A stretch of 64,000 bases of DNA. It comes from Prorocentrum cordatum (lineage: Eukaryota; Sar; Dinophyceae; Prorocentrales; Prorocentraceae). How positions within the stretch are numbered: position 1 is the stretch's first letter; each line of letters starts with the position of its first letter. The translations under genes and the position numbers were made by a program. The notes under the pieces were generated by a model. That model did no database searches. It saw only the letters and a list, made by a program, of their open reading frames with translations, and was not told where the DNA came from. Positions 21,541-31,054 of this stretch are shown piece by piece. The DNA lies in contig CAUYUJ010021660.1 of NCBI GenBank assembly GCA_963575745.1, positions 532,136 through 596,135 on the forward strand, written 5' to 3'.

Positions 21541-22386
21541 AGGTTTATTTGCCGACGCCCTGAGGCGGAGCAACCAACCCTCGCCCAGGACGTTCGTCGA
21601 CTCGCCACGTCCACGGAATGCCAGTCCCTCTTTCGAATCTCCCCCCAGGCTCCAGATGGGGCACACAGACATCTCGCCCGGATCGTTCGTGGATCAATGA
21701 CGCCCACGAAGAAGACTCCGTAACCTCGGAGGCCATTCTCCATGGTCCCGCGGTCGGCCCAAAAAAAGCCCCCCAAGACCACTCCTCGGCCCGCCACGTC
21801 GACGGAAAATAAACACCACGCTCGAGGTTTATTATCCGAGGTCCCAGGTGGGCAAAAGGGTTCTGGCTAGACGTCTTTCGTCAACCTGCGCTTTGGCGCT
21901 TACGCTGGAGGTCTGGGTTTCGTTTCTGCGGTGTTCCGTCTCTACCCTCCCAATGCATTACCCGGGGCGCGGCCACACCCACGGAAAATAACCCAGACTT
22001 GGAGGTTTATTTTCCGACGCCCCAGGGCGGAGCAATTAATCCTCGCCCAGGACGTTCGTCGGCTCGGAAGAATACCAGTACCAACTCTGAAGGTTTACCC
22101 CCAAGCTCTGGATGGGGCACAGACGTCTCGCACGGATCGTTCGTGGATCAACGACGCCCACGAAAAAGACTCCGTAACCTCGGATGCCATTCTCCAGGGT
22201 CCCGCGGTCAGCCGAGAAAACGCCCCCCAAGACCATCCTTCGGCCCGCCACGTCGACGGAAAATAAGCACCACGCTCGAGGTTTATTCTCCGAGGTCCCG
22301 GTTGGCAAAAGGGTTCTGGCTAGACGTCTTTCGCAAACCTGCGCTTCGGCGCCTACTCTGGAGGTCTGGGCTTCGTTTCTGCGGGG
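21541..22386 (+). repeat. Direct duplication of a unit of about 390 bp, spacing 453-462 bp
   Basis: AGGTTTATTTGCCGACGCCC at 21541 and its partner at 22003, and GTCTGGGTTTCGTTTCTGCG at 21911 and 22364, delimit two copies. The minus strand keeps a similar open segment in both (GVFFVGVIDPRTIRAR and GVFFVGVVDPRTIRAR). That may hint at old coding sequence, but no family is recognised. Confidence 0.8.
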
Positions 22387-23030
22387 ATGGAGGGTGAAGG
22401 AGAAACCAATACTGTGTCAGAGAAGGGCGCGCAGCGGCTCTACCCTCCAGCTCGGCGCACCCCTCACACGGCTCGGGGCTGCATACGGAGCGCTGTCCCG
22501 CCTCCGAGGGTGCGGGCACAAGGGCGCGAAGGTTACCGGGCCTCGCGCGGCGCAGCGCCGCGAGGTGTTTGGCACCACCCACCAAACCACCCCAACCCAA
22601 CCCGAAGGCTCAGATTTGCCCTCGATTTCTGATGGGGAGGGGTCGGGAAACATCGAAAAAACACATGTGGAACCCTTACCCCCCCAACCCGAAATTCGGG
22701 TCTTCGGGTTGGGTTGGGGTGGTCTGGTAGGTAGTCAGTTTGGGTGGCACAGGATTTGGGCGTGCTTCCGAGAGGCGGCCCAGGCGATAGACGCAGAGAG
22801 GATGCCAGCCTGTGCCCATGCTCGGGCCAGACGTAATCGGCGGAGGCCGAGTTCGCACACAGACAGTTCGCCTTCAGGAGGGCTCCTCGCCGCCACGGCT
22901 GGACGCAGCAGACAACACTGGTGCGCTTCGACAGGGGGGGGGGGCCATGCACCGATTCTGACAGCTCCGCATGGAGCTCTTCGGCCTTTGTGGCGCTTAC
23001 TCGGCGCTCCCTGCCGGATTTGGCCCAAAA
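22387..23030. other. Unassigned stretch carrying an inverted-repeat element
   Basis: Ordinary composition apart from the element at 22581-22728. Frames on both strands lack recognisable domains. Confidence 0.4.
22581..22728. mobile_element. Short inverted-repeat element (possible MITE, called FAM6)
   Basis: 27-bp arms at 22581-22607 (ACCAAACCACCCCAACCCAA...) and 22702-22728 are reverse complements with one mismatch. A second small palindrome, CCCGAAATTCGGG, lies inside at 22689-22701. Only one copy was noticed, so it may be just a hairpin. Confidence 0.45.
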
Positions 23031-23339
23031 TCCATTTCCCCGAGCAGGAAAAAAACATTGAAAGTTCGTGTTTTTTGAAAGGTTTTTGCCGTTCTCGCCT
23101 TGAGGGCTTCCACACGATCCACGACGGCCCAAGACGTTCCCAAGACGCCTCCAAGACGGCCGAAGAGGCCCCCAAGAGAGCCCCAAGACGGGCCAAAGGG
23201 CCTCCAAGTCGGCTCAACGGGGGTCGTGCGTGCCAGAATGCCGCAGGATCAATGAAGTCAAAACCGCCCCCGGCTGGCCCCGGGCCGCCCAGGGACGCCC
23301 AGGGAGGCTCCAAGACACGCTAAGAGGGCCCCAAGAGGC
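23031..23339 (+). repeat. Core plus filler
   Basis: The core GAAAGTTCGTGTTTTTTGAAAGG and entry sequence CTTCCACACGATCCACGACG are followed by + filler. Confidence 0.65.
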
Positions 23340-24520
23340 CCAAGTCGGCCCGAGACGTCAGCCACAACGCTGAGGAACAGCGCGTGAGTGAAAGGTGGTC
23401 AGTGGCCGCAGGCTCCCTGGCATTGTTGAACGAGATGTGGGAGGCGATGTTGGGAGTCGGACGTTATCATAACTTTAGCGTTGTGATCATTGGGTGCCAG
23501 AAAGGACGAGCATTGGCAGCCGACGCAGGCGGTGCTCAGCGAGATGCGGGAGGCAGTGCTGGAGCCCAATACCATCACCAATTGTATCGCTGGGATCAGC
23601 GCGTGCTGGAAGGGCAATCAATGGCAGCAGGCTCCGTTGCTGCTCAGCGAGGCGTGGTAGGTGAAGTCGGACCCCGACATTGTCAGTTACAGCGCTGGGA
23701 TCAGTGCGTACGACAAGAGCGAGTCATAGCAGCGTAGTTCGGCGCTGCTCGGCCAGATGTGCGAACGTTGGAGCCCAGCGTCATCTTTATCACCGCGACG
23801 GGATCAGCAGTTGAGGAGGCCAAGCAATCGCAGCAGGCCTTGTCGCTGATCTGCGCAACGTGGGAGGCAAAACTGTAGCCCGACGTCATCAGCTACAGCG
23901 CTGGGATCAGCGCGGGCTGGAAAGGCGACCAGCGGCAGCGCTCAGGGAGACGTGGAAGGCGGCACTGGAGACCGCCGTCGTCAACTACAACGCTGGGATT
24001 TGGGCTCTGACGGCTCTGACGTTACTCGGGGAGATGTGGGAGGCGAAGTTGAACCCGAGCGTCCTCAGCTACAGCGCTGGCATTGACGCGGGCTCTGTCG
24101 CTGCTCAGCGAGATGTAAAATACAAAGCTGGGGCCCAACATCAGCAGCTACAAAGCTGGAGTTAGCTTGTGCGGAAAAAAGCAAGTGGCAATAGGCGATG
24201 GCTCTGCTTTGAGCCCAGCATCAACAATAGGGACCGGCGAATGCGAGAAGGGCGGGAGGTGGCAGCGCGGTCTGGAGTTGCTCAGCGAGACGTGAGAGGC
24301 GAGGCTGGAGGTCAGCGTCATCAGCTACAACGCAGGGGCCAGCCCGTCCGAGAATGGCGCACACTGGCCGCTGGTTGTTGTGGCGCTGCCGAGCGAGATG
24401 TGGGAGGCGGAGCTGGAGCCCGACGTCATCTCTCTGGCGTTATCTCTCTGGGACGCCGAGCAGCCACAGCGGGCTCTGGAGATGCTCGGCCGCGGAGGCG
24501 AAGACGGAGCAGCTGAAGAA
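23340..24520 (+). pseudogene. Decayed PPR array
   Basis: About ten diverged PPR-like units run in shifting phases. Recognisable DNA words are AGCTACAGCGCTGGGATCAG (near 23690, 23890 and 24070), GAGATGTGGGAGGCGAAG and CCCGACGTCATCAGCTAC. Frameshifts and stops break every frame. The last units (ISLALSLWDAEQPQRALEML, near 24440) end in a non-PPR tail that runs on into 24.5-25.1 kb. It is older than the near-identical units at 14.6 and 17.5 kb. Confidence 0.65.
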
Positions 24521-25177
24521 GCGTGCGTCCGCGTGACATCCGCGCCCACGTGGCACGTGGCAGGGCGAGCCGGCGCGTCCGAACGGCCCTTGAGTCCCGT
24601 GCCCGGAAGACATGCGGCGGGGCGCGCCAGGTTCCCCGGCCTCCCATTTTCTCATTCCCGTGTCTTCCCCCCCCCGCCCCTCCTGCCCCCCCCTCGCCTG
24701 CCCCCCCCTCGCCTGCCACCCTGCCCGGGGACAGCCTCGACGACGCACTCTCTTCTGGCTTCGGTCTCCCACCATGCACCATGCCAGCGTTTTGCCGAGT
24801 TCCCTCGCTTCTTGGCGTGGTCACTTTCTTCCCGCACGCCTGGGTCACATCATCACCTGCATCCGCGAACCTCCCCTTCCCCCTCGTCTGCCCCCCTGCC
24901 CTTCCCTCCCTCGGGAGGAGATACGGCAAGAACAGGAAATGATGACAGACGGGGATGTTGCCTCGTCATCCAGCGCCCTCCGACGCCGAGCTGGAAAACG
25001 ACCGAATCGCCCAGGCCGCCCACCCCGTCTTGGAAAACGATCGAATCGCCCTGGCACGTGTACATGTACGCAAGATGTCGCGAGATAACAAGAGTACCAA
25101 GCCCAAGAGTTGCCTACCTATGGTCGCTTTTGTCCAAACCCGCCCCCGCTGGTTGGGCCATCGTTGTTGAATGAACT
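24521..25177. other. Unassigned, pyrimidine-rich
   Basis: C-rich runs (CCCCCCCTCGCCTGCCACC) and a short duplication of GAAAACGACCGAATCGCCC / GAAAACGATCGAATCGCCC near 24993 and 25034. Long frames exist on both strands but lack recognisable domains. Confidence 0.4.
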
Positions 25178-25320
25178 GCTGCTGGCCTCCTCCTTCTCCT
25201 CCTCCTCCTCCTCCTCCTCCTCCTCCTTCTCCTCCTCCTCCTCCTCCTGCTCCTCCTCCTCCTGCTCCTCCTCCTCCTCCTCCTCCTCCTCCTCCTCCTC
25301 CTCCTCCTCCGCCCCCTCCT
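25178..25320 (+). repeat. CTC triplet tract
   Basis: Almost pure CTC/TCC triplets with occasional TTC and TGC variants. Confidence 0.95.
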
Positions 25321-25640
25321 CTGGAAATCCCTGAAGGTCACCCGCCGAGGCCGCCCGGCCCTGCCTGCCCTGCCCGCCCGACTGCCCCGAAACAGCCCGG
25401 CGCGCTTGTCTGGGGAGGTGGGAGGCTGGGGGGATGGGCCAGGACCCCTCGAGCCGAGGCCGCCTGCCCTGTCTGCCCTGCCCGCCCGACTGTCCCGAAA
25501 CAGCCCGGCGCGGTTATAATTACCCTACCTAGGCTCTGCCTAGAAGGGTTCTTATTCTCTGGGCTTAAAGGGCCAGGCAGTGGAAAGCGCCCCGGGCGGT
25601 TCCCCCAGTATCCGCCCCGCGGTTCCCCCAGTTACGTCCC
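25321..25640 (+). repeat. 108-bp direct duplication and flanks
   Basis: ACTGCCCCGAAACAGCCCGG at 25381 and ACTGTCCCGAAACAGCCCGG at 25489 lie 108 bp apart, each after a CTGCCCTGCCCGCCCG run. The following CCTACCTAGG...GCCTAGAAGGGTT word recurs near 25833. Confidence 0.8.
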
Positions 25641-26145
25641 CTCAGCTTAGCGTTGCTTATATCATCTTAGCTTAGCTTATTTCATCTTAGTTCTAGCTAG
25701 CTTAGCTTAGCTTGGGCTTGGGGGTAATCGTATATGCCTTGCTTATCTCCATAGCCCACAGAGCCCTGCCTTAGCTTATATCGTGTTAGCTCAGCTTATC
25801 TCATCTTAGCTTAGCTTAGCTTGGGTGAAATTCCCTACCTAGGTTATGCCTAGAGGGTTAGCTTAGTTTAGCATATCGCAGCGCTGCATTAGCATAGAAT
25901 AGCATAGCATAACATAACCAAGCATAGCATAGCATAGCGCAGCATAGCATAGCATTGCATTGCATAGCATAGCATAGCATAGCGCAGCATAGCACAGCGC
26001 AGCATGACATAGCATAGCTTGGCATATCATAGCATAGCATATAATATCATAGCATAGCATAGCGCAGCATAGCATAGCATCACACAGCATAGCATAGCGC
26101 AGCATAGCATGGCATGGCATGGCATAGCATAGCATAGCATAGCAA
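25641..26145 (+). repeat. AGCTT and AGCAT pentanucleotide arrays
   Basis: 25641-25860 is rich in TTAGCTTAGCTT and ATCTTAGCTTA words. 25885-26145 is an imperfect AGCAT array with AGCGC, GGCAT and TGCAT variants. Minus-strand frames made of Met/Leu/Cys/Tyr/Ala are by-products. Confidence 0.9.
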
Positions 26146-26589
26146 CTAATGCTGCTTTCCTCGGGGCTCCAACTTCTAGGTAGGGTCGCACTGGGGTAAT
26201 TCGGCATGGTGGGGGGCTCGGGGAATTGGCCGGAGGGCCACAGCTTCGGACGGGGAGCGCCCTCAGCCCGCGCCGCGCCTGGAAGGGACAGCAGCGGGCG
26301 CAGCACGGGAGAGAGGGCGGCGGGCGAAGGGGAAGGGGAGGGGGAGGAGGAAGTTCAGGAGGAGGAGGAGGTGGTGGAGGGTTGCGTGGCCAGCGCATGC
26401 TCTTGCCTCTGGGCCTGCTTCCTCGTCGCTTGCCTCTCATGCCTTGCCCGCTCAACCTGCAGAGCTTGCCACGCTTGGTTTGTCGCGCTGTGTCCGAGTC
26501 GGCACGTCTTTGCTCTTCCCCGGAAACGCTGCAGCTCCGCTGCTGGAGGTTGTTCCACGTCAACAGGTGGCAAGGGACGTCGGGACGGC

Positions 26590-26880
26590 GACGGCGACCT
26601 CACGAGGGGGACGAGGGAAACGAGAGCGAGGGCTCGGAGCAGCGAGGAGCAGCAGCACCGAGGCGCGAAGCCAGAGGCGACGCCGAGGCCCGCCGGCAGA
26701 GCCGCGGCCGGTGCCCGGCGGCAGAGGGCTCCCGGACCGAGCGCAGCACGCGAGGGAGCGCCCACGGTCGCCCGCAAGGGCGCGAAGAGGACCGCGGTGC
26801 GCGCCGCGCGGCCCTGGACCGCCAGCGCGCCCCTCCTCCTCCTCCTCCTCCTCCTCCTCCTCCTCCTCCTCCTCCTCCTC
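26590..26880 (+). CDS. Candidate exon running into a poly-proline tract
   Basis: The frame giving GDEGNESEGSEQRGAAAP, then RREARGDAEARRQSRG and RRAALDRQRAPPPPP, uses G/C-ending codons almost throughout and is charged, like other dinoflagellate linkers. It continues in phase into the CCT tract as poly-Pro. Coding on the minus strand of 26355-26570 is an alternative. No domain or function is recognised, and the ends are approximate. The stretch 26146-26590 ahead of it is unassigned. Confidence 0.3.
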
Positions 26881-27018
26881 CTCTCTTCTTCTTCCTCCTC
26901 CTCCTCCTCCTCCTCTGTAACCTCGCCCTCTTCCCGCTCCCCTCCTCCCCCTCCTCCTCCTCCTCCTCCTCCTCCTCCTCCTCCTCCTCCTCCTCCTCCT
27001 CCTCCTCCTCCTCCTCCG
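26829..27018 (+). repeat. CCT/CTC triplet tracts
   Basis: Two runs, 26829-26915 and 26942-27018, separated by CTGTAACCTCGCCCTCTTCC. Confidence 0.95.
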
Positions 27019-27408
27019 GCCTGGGGCTGCGAAGCGGCAGCGAAGCGGCAGGAGCCATGGAGCCGACGCCACGGCTCTTGCTCGCTGCGTGGGCCCCTGG
27101 GCCCGCATCCCAAGAGCTGACGTCGCAGCCCAGGCCGTGTTGGCCGCCTCTGGGACTGGGGGCGAACTTCTGGAGGCTCAGGTCGTGAGCAGCTGCCGCC
27201 TTCGTTTCTGCCCGTCTCGCCGGAGGCTTGGGGAGCGCAGCGAGCGAAGTGGTGGCAGCGGTCCATAAGCCATGAAAGGAGAAAGACAGATGGAAACAAA
27301 TCACATTCGATTTTGGACCCCTGCCGACGACGACGACGACGACGCCGCCGCCGCCGCCGCCGACGCAAACGCCGACGCCGACGCCGACGACGACGCCGCC
27401 GCCGCCGA

Positions 27409-27439
<31 letters not shown>

Positions 27440-27599
27440 CACGACGACGACGGGCGGCGGCAGCAGCTGCAGCAGGACGGGCAGAGAGCGAGAGCGAGAG
27501 AGATGGAGAGAGAGAGAGAGAGAGAGCGGGGAGGAGGCCGCCGGGCCGCCCACATTGTCGTCGTTGTCGTCGTCAGCGTCGGCGTCGTCGATTTTTTAC
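27019..27599. other. Unassigned with GAC/GCC triplets and a GA run
   Basis: 27326-27452 is GAC/GCC triplet repeat. 27484-27530 is GAGAGA dinucleotide repeat. 27557-27590 holds GTC/GTT triplets. The start of the stretch is of ordinary composition without a recognised gene. Confidence 0.5.
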
Positions 27600-27689
27600 A
27601 CAATTTTTGAATATTGTTGGAGCATTTTTTGCGTACACTTTCAACTTCTCGTCCAAAGCCCGCCTGTATGGGGGACATGCCCGACCTAA
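27600..27689 (+). mobile_element. FAM1 inverted-repeat element, right end
   Basis: It ends GGGGGACATGCCCGACCTAA (27670-27689), the right terminal repeat seen at five other sites. AT-rich TTTTTGAATATTGTTGG sequence precedes it, as in the full copy at 37783-38015. The left terminal repeat is absent or too diverged to see. Confidence 0.65.
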
Positions 27690-28016
27690 TTCCTACCTCC
27701 AGGGCCGCTCCCCAGACCTCGGGCCAGGGAACCTACACCCTCTCGTGGCCGGGCCGAGCCGAGAACCCCATCCGCTCCTCCTCCGACGCTCCCTGTGGCA
27801 GCACGCGGGGCTGGCTGTGGACAGACGGCCAGCGTCGTCGTCGACGGCGGCAGGCCGCCGCGCCGCCCACGGCGCTGCGCCGGGCCACCGCCGCCATCGC
27901 CGCGGCCGTGTCCGCCTCGGCGGAGCGCGCCGCGGCGGAGGGGCTGGGCCCGCCGGCTGCCGCCGCGGCCAGGCGGGCCTCAGCCGCCCCAGGCTTGGGC
28001 GGGGCGCCGCCTCGGC
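27690..28016 (+). CDS. Candidate exon, Ala/Arg-rich, unknown product
   Basis: Directly after the FAM1 end, one frame shows strong G/C third-position bias: AAPQTSGQGTYTLSWPGRAE, then ENPIRSSSDAPCGSTRGWLW, then an Ala-rich part (AAIAAAVSASAERAAAEGLG). It then runs into the CAT tract at 28018. The first part has mixed composition like real protein. No domain is recognised. Similar Ala-rich tails occur in the candidate exons at 36880 and 38461, so these may be parts of related genes. The exact splice sites are not known. Confidence 0.4.
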
Positions 28017-28017
28017 G

Positions 28018-28020
28018 CAC

Positions 28021-28064
<44 letters not shown>

Positions 28065-28458
28065 GAAGCAGCAGCAGCAGCATCACCATCACCATCACCA
28101 TCATAAGCATCATCATCGTCGTCGTCGTCATCATCATCATCGTCATCGTCATCGTCATCACCATCACCATCACCGTCATCAGCATAAGCATCAGCATCAT
28201 CATCAGCATCATCATCAGCATCATCATTACCATCACAATCATCAGCATCATAATCAGCATCATAATCATACAATCAGCATCAGCAGTATCATCATCATAC
28301 CATCATCATCAGCATCGTCACCATGCCAACAGCATCATCGCATCATCATCTCATCATCAGCGTCATCATACCATCAGCAGCAGCATCGTCACCATACCAT
28401 CAGCATCACCATATCATCATCATACCATCATCATCATCATCAGCAGCAGCAGCAGCAG

Positions 28459-28493
<35 letters not shown>

Positions 28494-28495
28494 GG
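28018..28495 (+). repeat. CAT triplet tract
   Basis: A CAT/CAG/CGT triplet tract of about 480 bp, most regular at 28019-28062 and 28458-28490. It gives His-, Ile- or Ser-rich frames. Confidence 0.95.
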
Positions 28496-28707
28496 GGGGG
28501 ATGTGCAGCCAAGACGTCGAAGTGAGGAGCAGTTTGGGTTCGGGAGGGGCTCGATGTTCCTGAGGTCGTTTGCATGGCTGTTTCTCTGGCGCTCCTCGTC
28601 CACGCAGGCTCTTTCGGAGACCCAAGAAAGGGGGCTTCGTTCCTTGTCTGGTGTCCCTTATCTCCAAAACTAGATCGACCGCAGGGAAAGAGGAGAAATC
28701 GAAGAAC

Positions 28708-28885
28708 AACAACTGCATAAACAGAAACGTTCGAAGCTCCGCGCGGATTTTGTTGGATCGGCGCTGGGCCCCACTGACGGCGCCTGCAGCGCCGCGACCG
28801 GCGCGAGGAGCGCGCCGGTGGTTGATCCAGCGCCGATCCAAGACATCCGCGAGGAGTTACGCTAGTGTAAGCTTATGCAGTTGTT
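28708..28885. mobile_element. FAM2 inverted-repeat element
   Basis: The left end AACAACTGCATAA (28708) and right end TTATGCAGTTGTT (28873-28885) are perfect reverse complements. A longer imperfect arm (GCTCCGCGCGG / CCGCGAGGAG) continues inward. The centre holds GGATCGGCGCTGGGCCCC and its inverted partner. Sister copies are at 31784, 38661 and 56757. It carries no coding capacity. Bases 28496-28707, between the CAT tract and this element, are unassigned. Confidence 0.75.
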
Positions 28886-28954
28886 TGCCCCTCCGGGGGT
28901 GCTTCTCAGAGACGCCCAGGCTCTGCGTTCCTGGCCGGGGGGGCTCCAGCTCCA

Positions 28955-29008
28955 GCTCCTCTCCCTCTCTCTTTGCTCGCTCTCTCTTTCACTCTCTCTC
29001 TCTTGCTG

Positions 29009-29058
<50 letters not shown>

Positions 29059-29190
29059 AGGAGGAGGAGGAGGAGGAGAAGGAGGAGGAGGAGGAGGAGC
29101 AGGAGGAGGAGGAGGAGGGAGGAGGAGGAGGAGGAGGAGGAGGAGGAGGAGGAGGAGGAGGCTCTCTCTCTCTCTCTCTTTCCCTCTCTT

Positions 29191-29225
<35 letters not shown>

Positions 29226-29265
29226 CTCCTGGGAGAGGCAGCTCCACACGCAGAGCGCCGCCGGC
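28955..29265 (+). repeat. CT dinucleotide and GGA triplet composite
   Basis: A CT run (28962-29056), a GGA/GAG run (29057-29162) and again a CT run (29163-29228). The strand bias switches from pyrimidine to purine and back within 270 bp. Confidence 0.95.
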
Positions 29266-29345
29266 AGAGGGTCAGAGCGTTACATACCACGTCGCGGGTC
29301 CTCGCGTGCTGCGTCGTGGCCGCGGCGCCAGGCAGGGGCCCTTGG

Positions 29346-29372
29346 GCTGAAGTCGGGCATATCCCTCTGCAG
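29346..29372 (+). mobile_element. FAM1 left terminal repeat, orphan
   Basis: CTGAAGTCGGGCATATCCCT matches the FAM1 left end (TTAAGTCGGGCATGTCCCTC). A CTC tract and the DinoSL-bearing insertion follow within about 40 bp, and no right end is seen nearby. Confidence 0.55.
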
Positions 29373-29407
29373 GAGGAGGGTTTCTCCGAAGGGCTTCGGC
29401 GACCCGT

Positions 29408-29490
29408 CCTCCTCCTCCTCCTCCTCCTCCTCCTCCTCCTCCTCCTCCTCCTCCTCCTCCTCCTCCTCTTCCGCATCCTCCCCCTCCTCC
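29408..29490 (+). repeat. CTC triplet tract merging into the DinoSL
   Basis: TCC/CTC triplets with a short TTCCGCATCC interruption. The final TCC is shared with the first three bases of the spliced leader. Confidence 0.9.
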
Positions 29491-29509
29491 GTAGCCATTT
29501 TGGCTCAAG
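29488..29509 (+). other. Genomic copy of the dinoflagellate spliced leader (DinoSL)
   Basis: A perfect match, all 22 bases, to the T form of the DinoSL (TCCGTAGCCATTTTGG followed by CTCAAG). That sequence is trans-spliced onto the 5' ends of dinoflagellate nuclear mRNAs. In the genome it normally occurs only in SL RNA genes. Here it is followed by TCCGTAGTGGGAGACTC and an ORF, not by the SL RNA gene's donor and Sm-like region, so it marks a reverse-transcribed mRNA. The TCCGTAG right after it may be a second, truncated SL relic, but this is uncertain. Confidence 0.9.
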
Positions 29510-29693
29510 TCCGTAGTGGGAGACTCAGCGACTTGAAGGTGGCAAGGGGGAGGTGCGCCCCCACCAGTGAACCCTGGGCCAGGCTCCAGGACTTATTCCC
29601 AGCGAGGCCGTGCAAGGCCGCACTGATCGGTACAGTACCCTGTGCCTCCACGGCACACTTGGTTCCTTTTCCAATGAGCTCCTGTTGGAGCCC

Positions 29694-30116
29694 ATGGGCG
29701 GCAAGGATGGCGCGAAAGGTTTCCTTTCATGCTCGAGTTGTCGCTACCGCTGGAACTGGAGGACTCGCACTCAGTGCTTCATGTGTGACGCCGCGCTGGT
29801 CCCGTCCCCGCGCCCTCCCTGGCGTGAAGCCAAAGGCGTGTGGGCGCCAGACGCGGGCGGGGGCGGCGGGCAGCAGCCTCCTGCGCAGCCGCCTGGCTCC
29901 TGGGCCCTTGCTCGCCTCGAGGCGCCCAGGAGCTCTACGCCCCCCCATCGTGGGGCGGCCAAGCAGTCGGTGTCGGAGTTGCTGTCCCAGCTGCAGGAGC
30001 AGGTCGGGCAAGATTCGGGATCGCGGGAGCTCCAGTCGTTGGTGGCGGCCGAGGTGGGACTCATCGCACATCGACCGCCTCCCCCTTCCCCCCCAAAACC
30101 TCCTTATCACCCGTAG
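29694..30116 (+). CDS. Zinc-finger protein fragment behind a spliced leader, possibly a retroelement ORF1
   Basis: 140 residues from ATG 29694 to TAG 30114-30116. Residues near the start form a C-x2-C-x11-C-x2-C finger (CSSCRYRW...QCFMC) preceded by aromatic and basic residues, resembling RanBP2-type fingers. A Gly/Gln/Pro linker follows, then a short coiled-coil candidate (SELLSQLQEQVGQ...ELQSLVAAEV). The layout (DinoSL, 185-nt leader, N-terminal cysteine finger, coiled coil) parallels ORF1 of the LINE at 51408-52463. This favours an ORF1 of another LINE family or a processed gene cut short at its 3' end. The in-frame region extends upstream without a stop to 29610. No poly(A) or downstream ORF2 is seen before 30560. 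Confidence 0.5.
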   Translation: MGGKDGAKGFLSCSSCRYRWNWRTRTQCFMCDAALVPSPRPPWREAKGVWAPDAGGGGGQQPPAQPPGSWALARLEAPRSSTPPHRGAAKQSVSELLSQLQEQVGQDSGSRELQSLVAAEVGLIAHRPPPPSPPKPPYHP

Positions 30117-30575
30117 GGTGGTCCTATCGGTACAATCACATGTTTTCATATCGAAAACATGAGAAGCTAATAGAGCCTGTGGCTGTAGCTTTTTTTATGA
30201 CGCAAATCACCCACAACTGGAATATTGGTGTAGCAGCCTTTACACACGGATTGTTCGCGTGGCCATCTTACAAAAGGATGCGTCTCGGTCGTCGTGGAAT
30301 CGAAGGCAAGCCGGGAGGGGTAAAGAACACGCCACCACCAGACATCCACAGGCCCGTTTTGGGCCAACTCTTGATGCACATGCCCCCCCCGGCCTGGACG
30401 GGGAGCTAGTGTGCTCTCAGGGTTCACGCCCTGAAGACGTGTGTGGAGGCCTTGCAGCGGTGCGTGCTGCCCCTCTTCCGTCCCGAACGCTCGGTGCGCC
30501 TCGAGCTTCTGCGTCGTCCCCCCGCTGCGCTGCCGCCCCACCCCATCACCCCCGCCTCCTGCGCGGAACTCTGCG
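30117..30575. other. Unassigned stretch
   Basis: An AT-richer part (30125-30290) with a short palindromic word, CATGTTTTCATATCGAAAACATG, around 30138-30160. The rest is GC-rich. No gene is recognised. Confidence 0.4.
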
Positions 30576-30579
30576 GCCC

Positions 30580-30725
30580 CCTCCTCCTCCTCCTCCTCCT
30601 CCCTCCTCTCTCCTCTCCATCCCTCCTCCTCCTCCTCCTCTCCTCCTCCTCCTCCCTCCTCCTCCTCCTCTCTCTCCTCCTCTCCTCCTCCTCCTCCTCC
30701 TCCTCCTCCTCCTCCTTCCCCTCCT
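30580..30725 (+). repeat. CTC triplet tract
   Basis: Imperfect CTC/TCC triplets with CCT slips, again with pyrimidines on the + strand. Confidence 0.95.
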
Positions 30726-30900
30726 ACCCTGCCCCTGCCCTGCCCTGCTAGCCGCCCGTGTGCTGCCACACCCCCGCGCACGCGAGTGCCGCCTCGCACC
30801 GCGCCGCCGCGGCCCCCCCCCAAAAAAAACGCCGCGGGGGCCGTGCCGCTGCCGCCGCGTGCGGCGGCGCCGTCACACAGCCACCCAGGAATCCGATGTA

Positions 30901-31030
30901 CTTGGTATCGCTCGGACGTGTGCACTTGTTCTCAGCGAGGACCAGTGAGGAGAATCCTGGATCAGCGGGCAAAAGTAGCACGCACGAAACAGAAAAATGC
31001 ACGGGGAATTGACGCCCGAGCGACGGCAAG
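30901..31030. mobile_element. FAM3 inverted-repeat element
   Basis: The left end CTTGGTATCGCTCGGACGTG and a right end whose reverse complement starts CTTGCCGTCGCTCGGGCGTC form terminal inverted repeats of about 20 bp. The inner right part, ACGAAACAGAAAAATGCACG, is shared with the copy at 37413. About 130 bp, non-coding. Confidence 0.7.
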
Positions 31031-31054
31031 TGCACCGTGTTTTCCGATACGGGG

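Noticed and set aside
25863-26306. Cys/Met/Leu/Tyr-rich minus-strand frame resembling a metal-binding protein
   Set aside because: Direct translation of the AGCAT pentanucleotide array.
29488-29509. SL RNA gene
   Set aside because: The 22-base leader is not followed by a GT donor or a short SL RNA-like region; it runs into an ORF leader, so it is a retrotransposed mRNA end.
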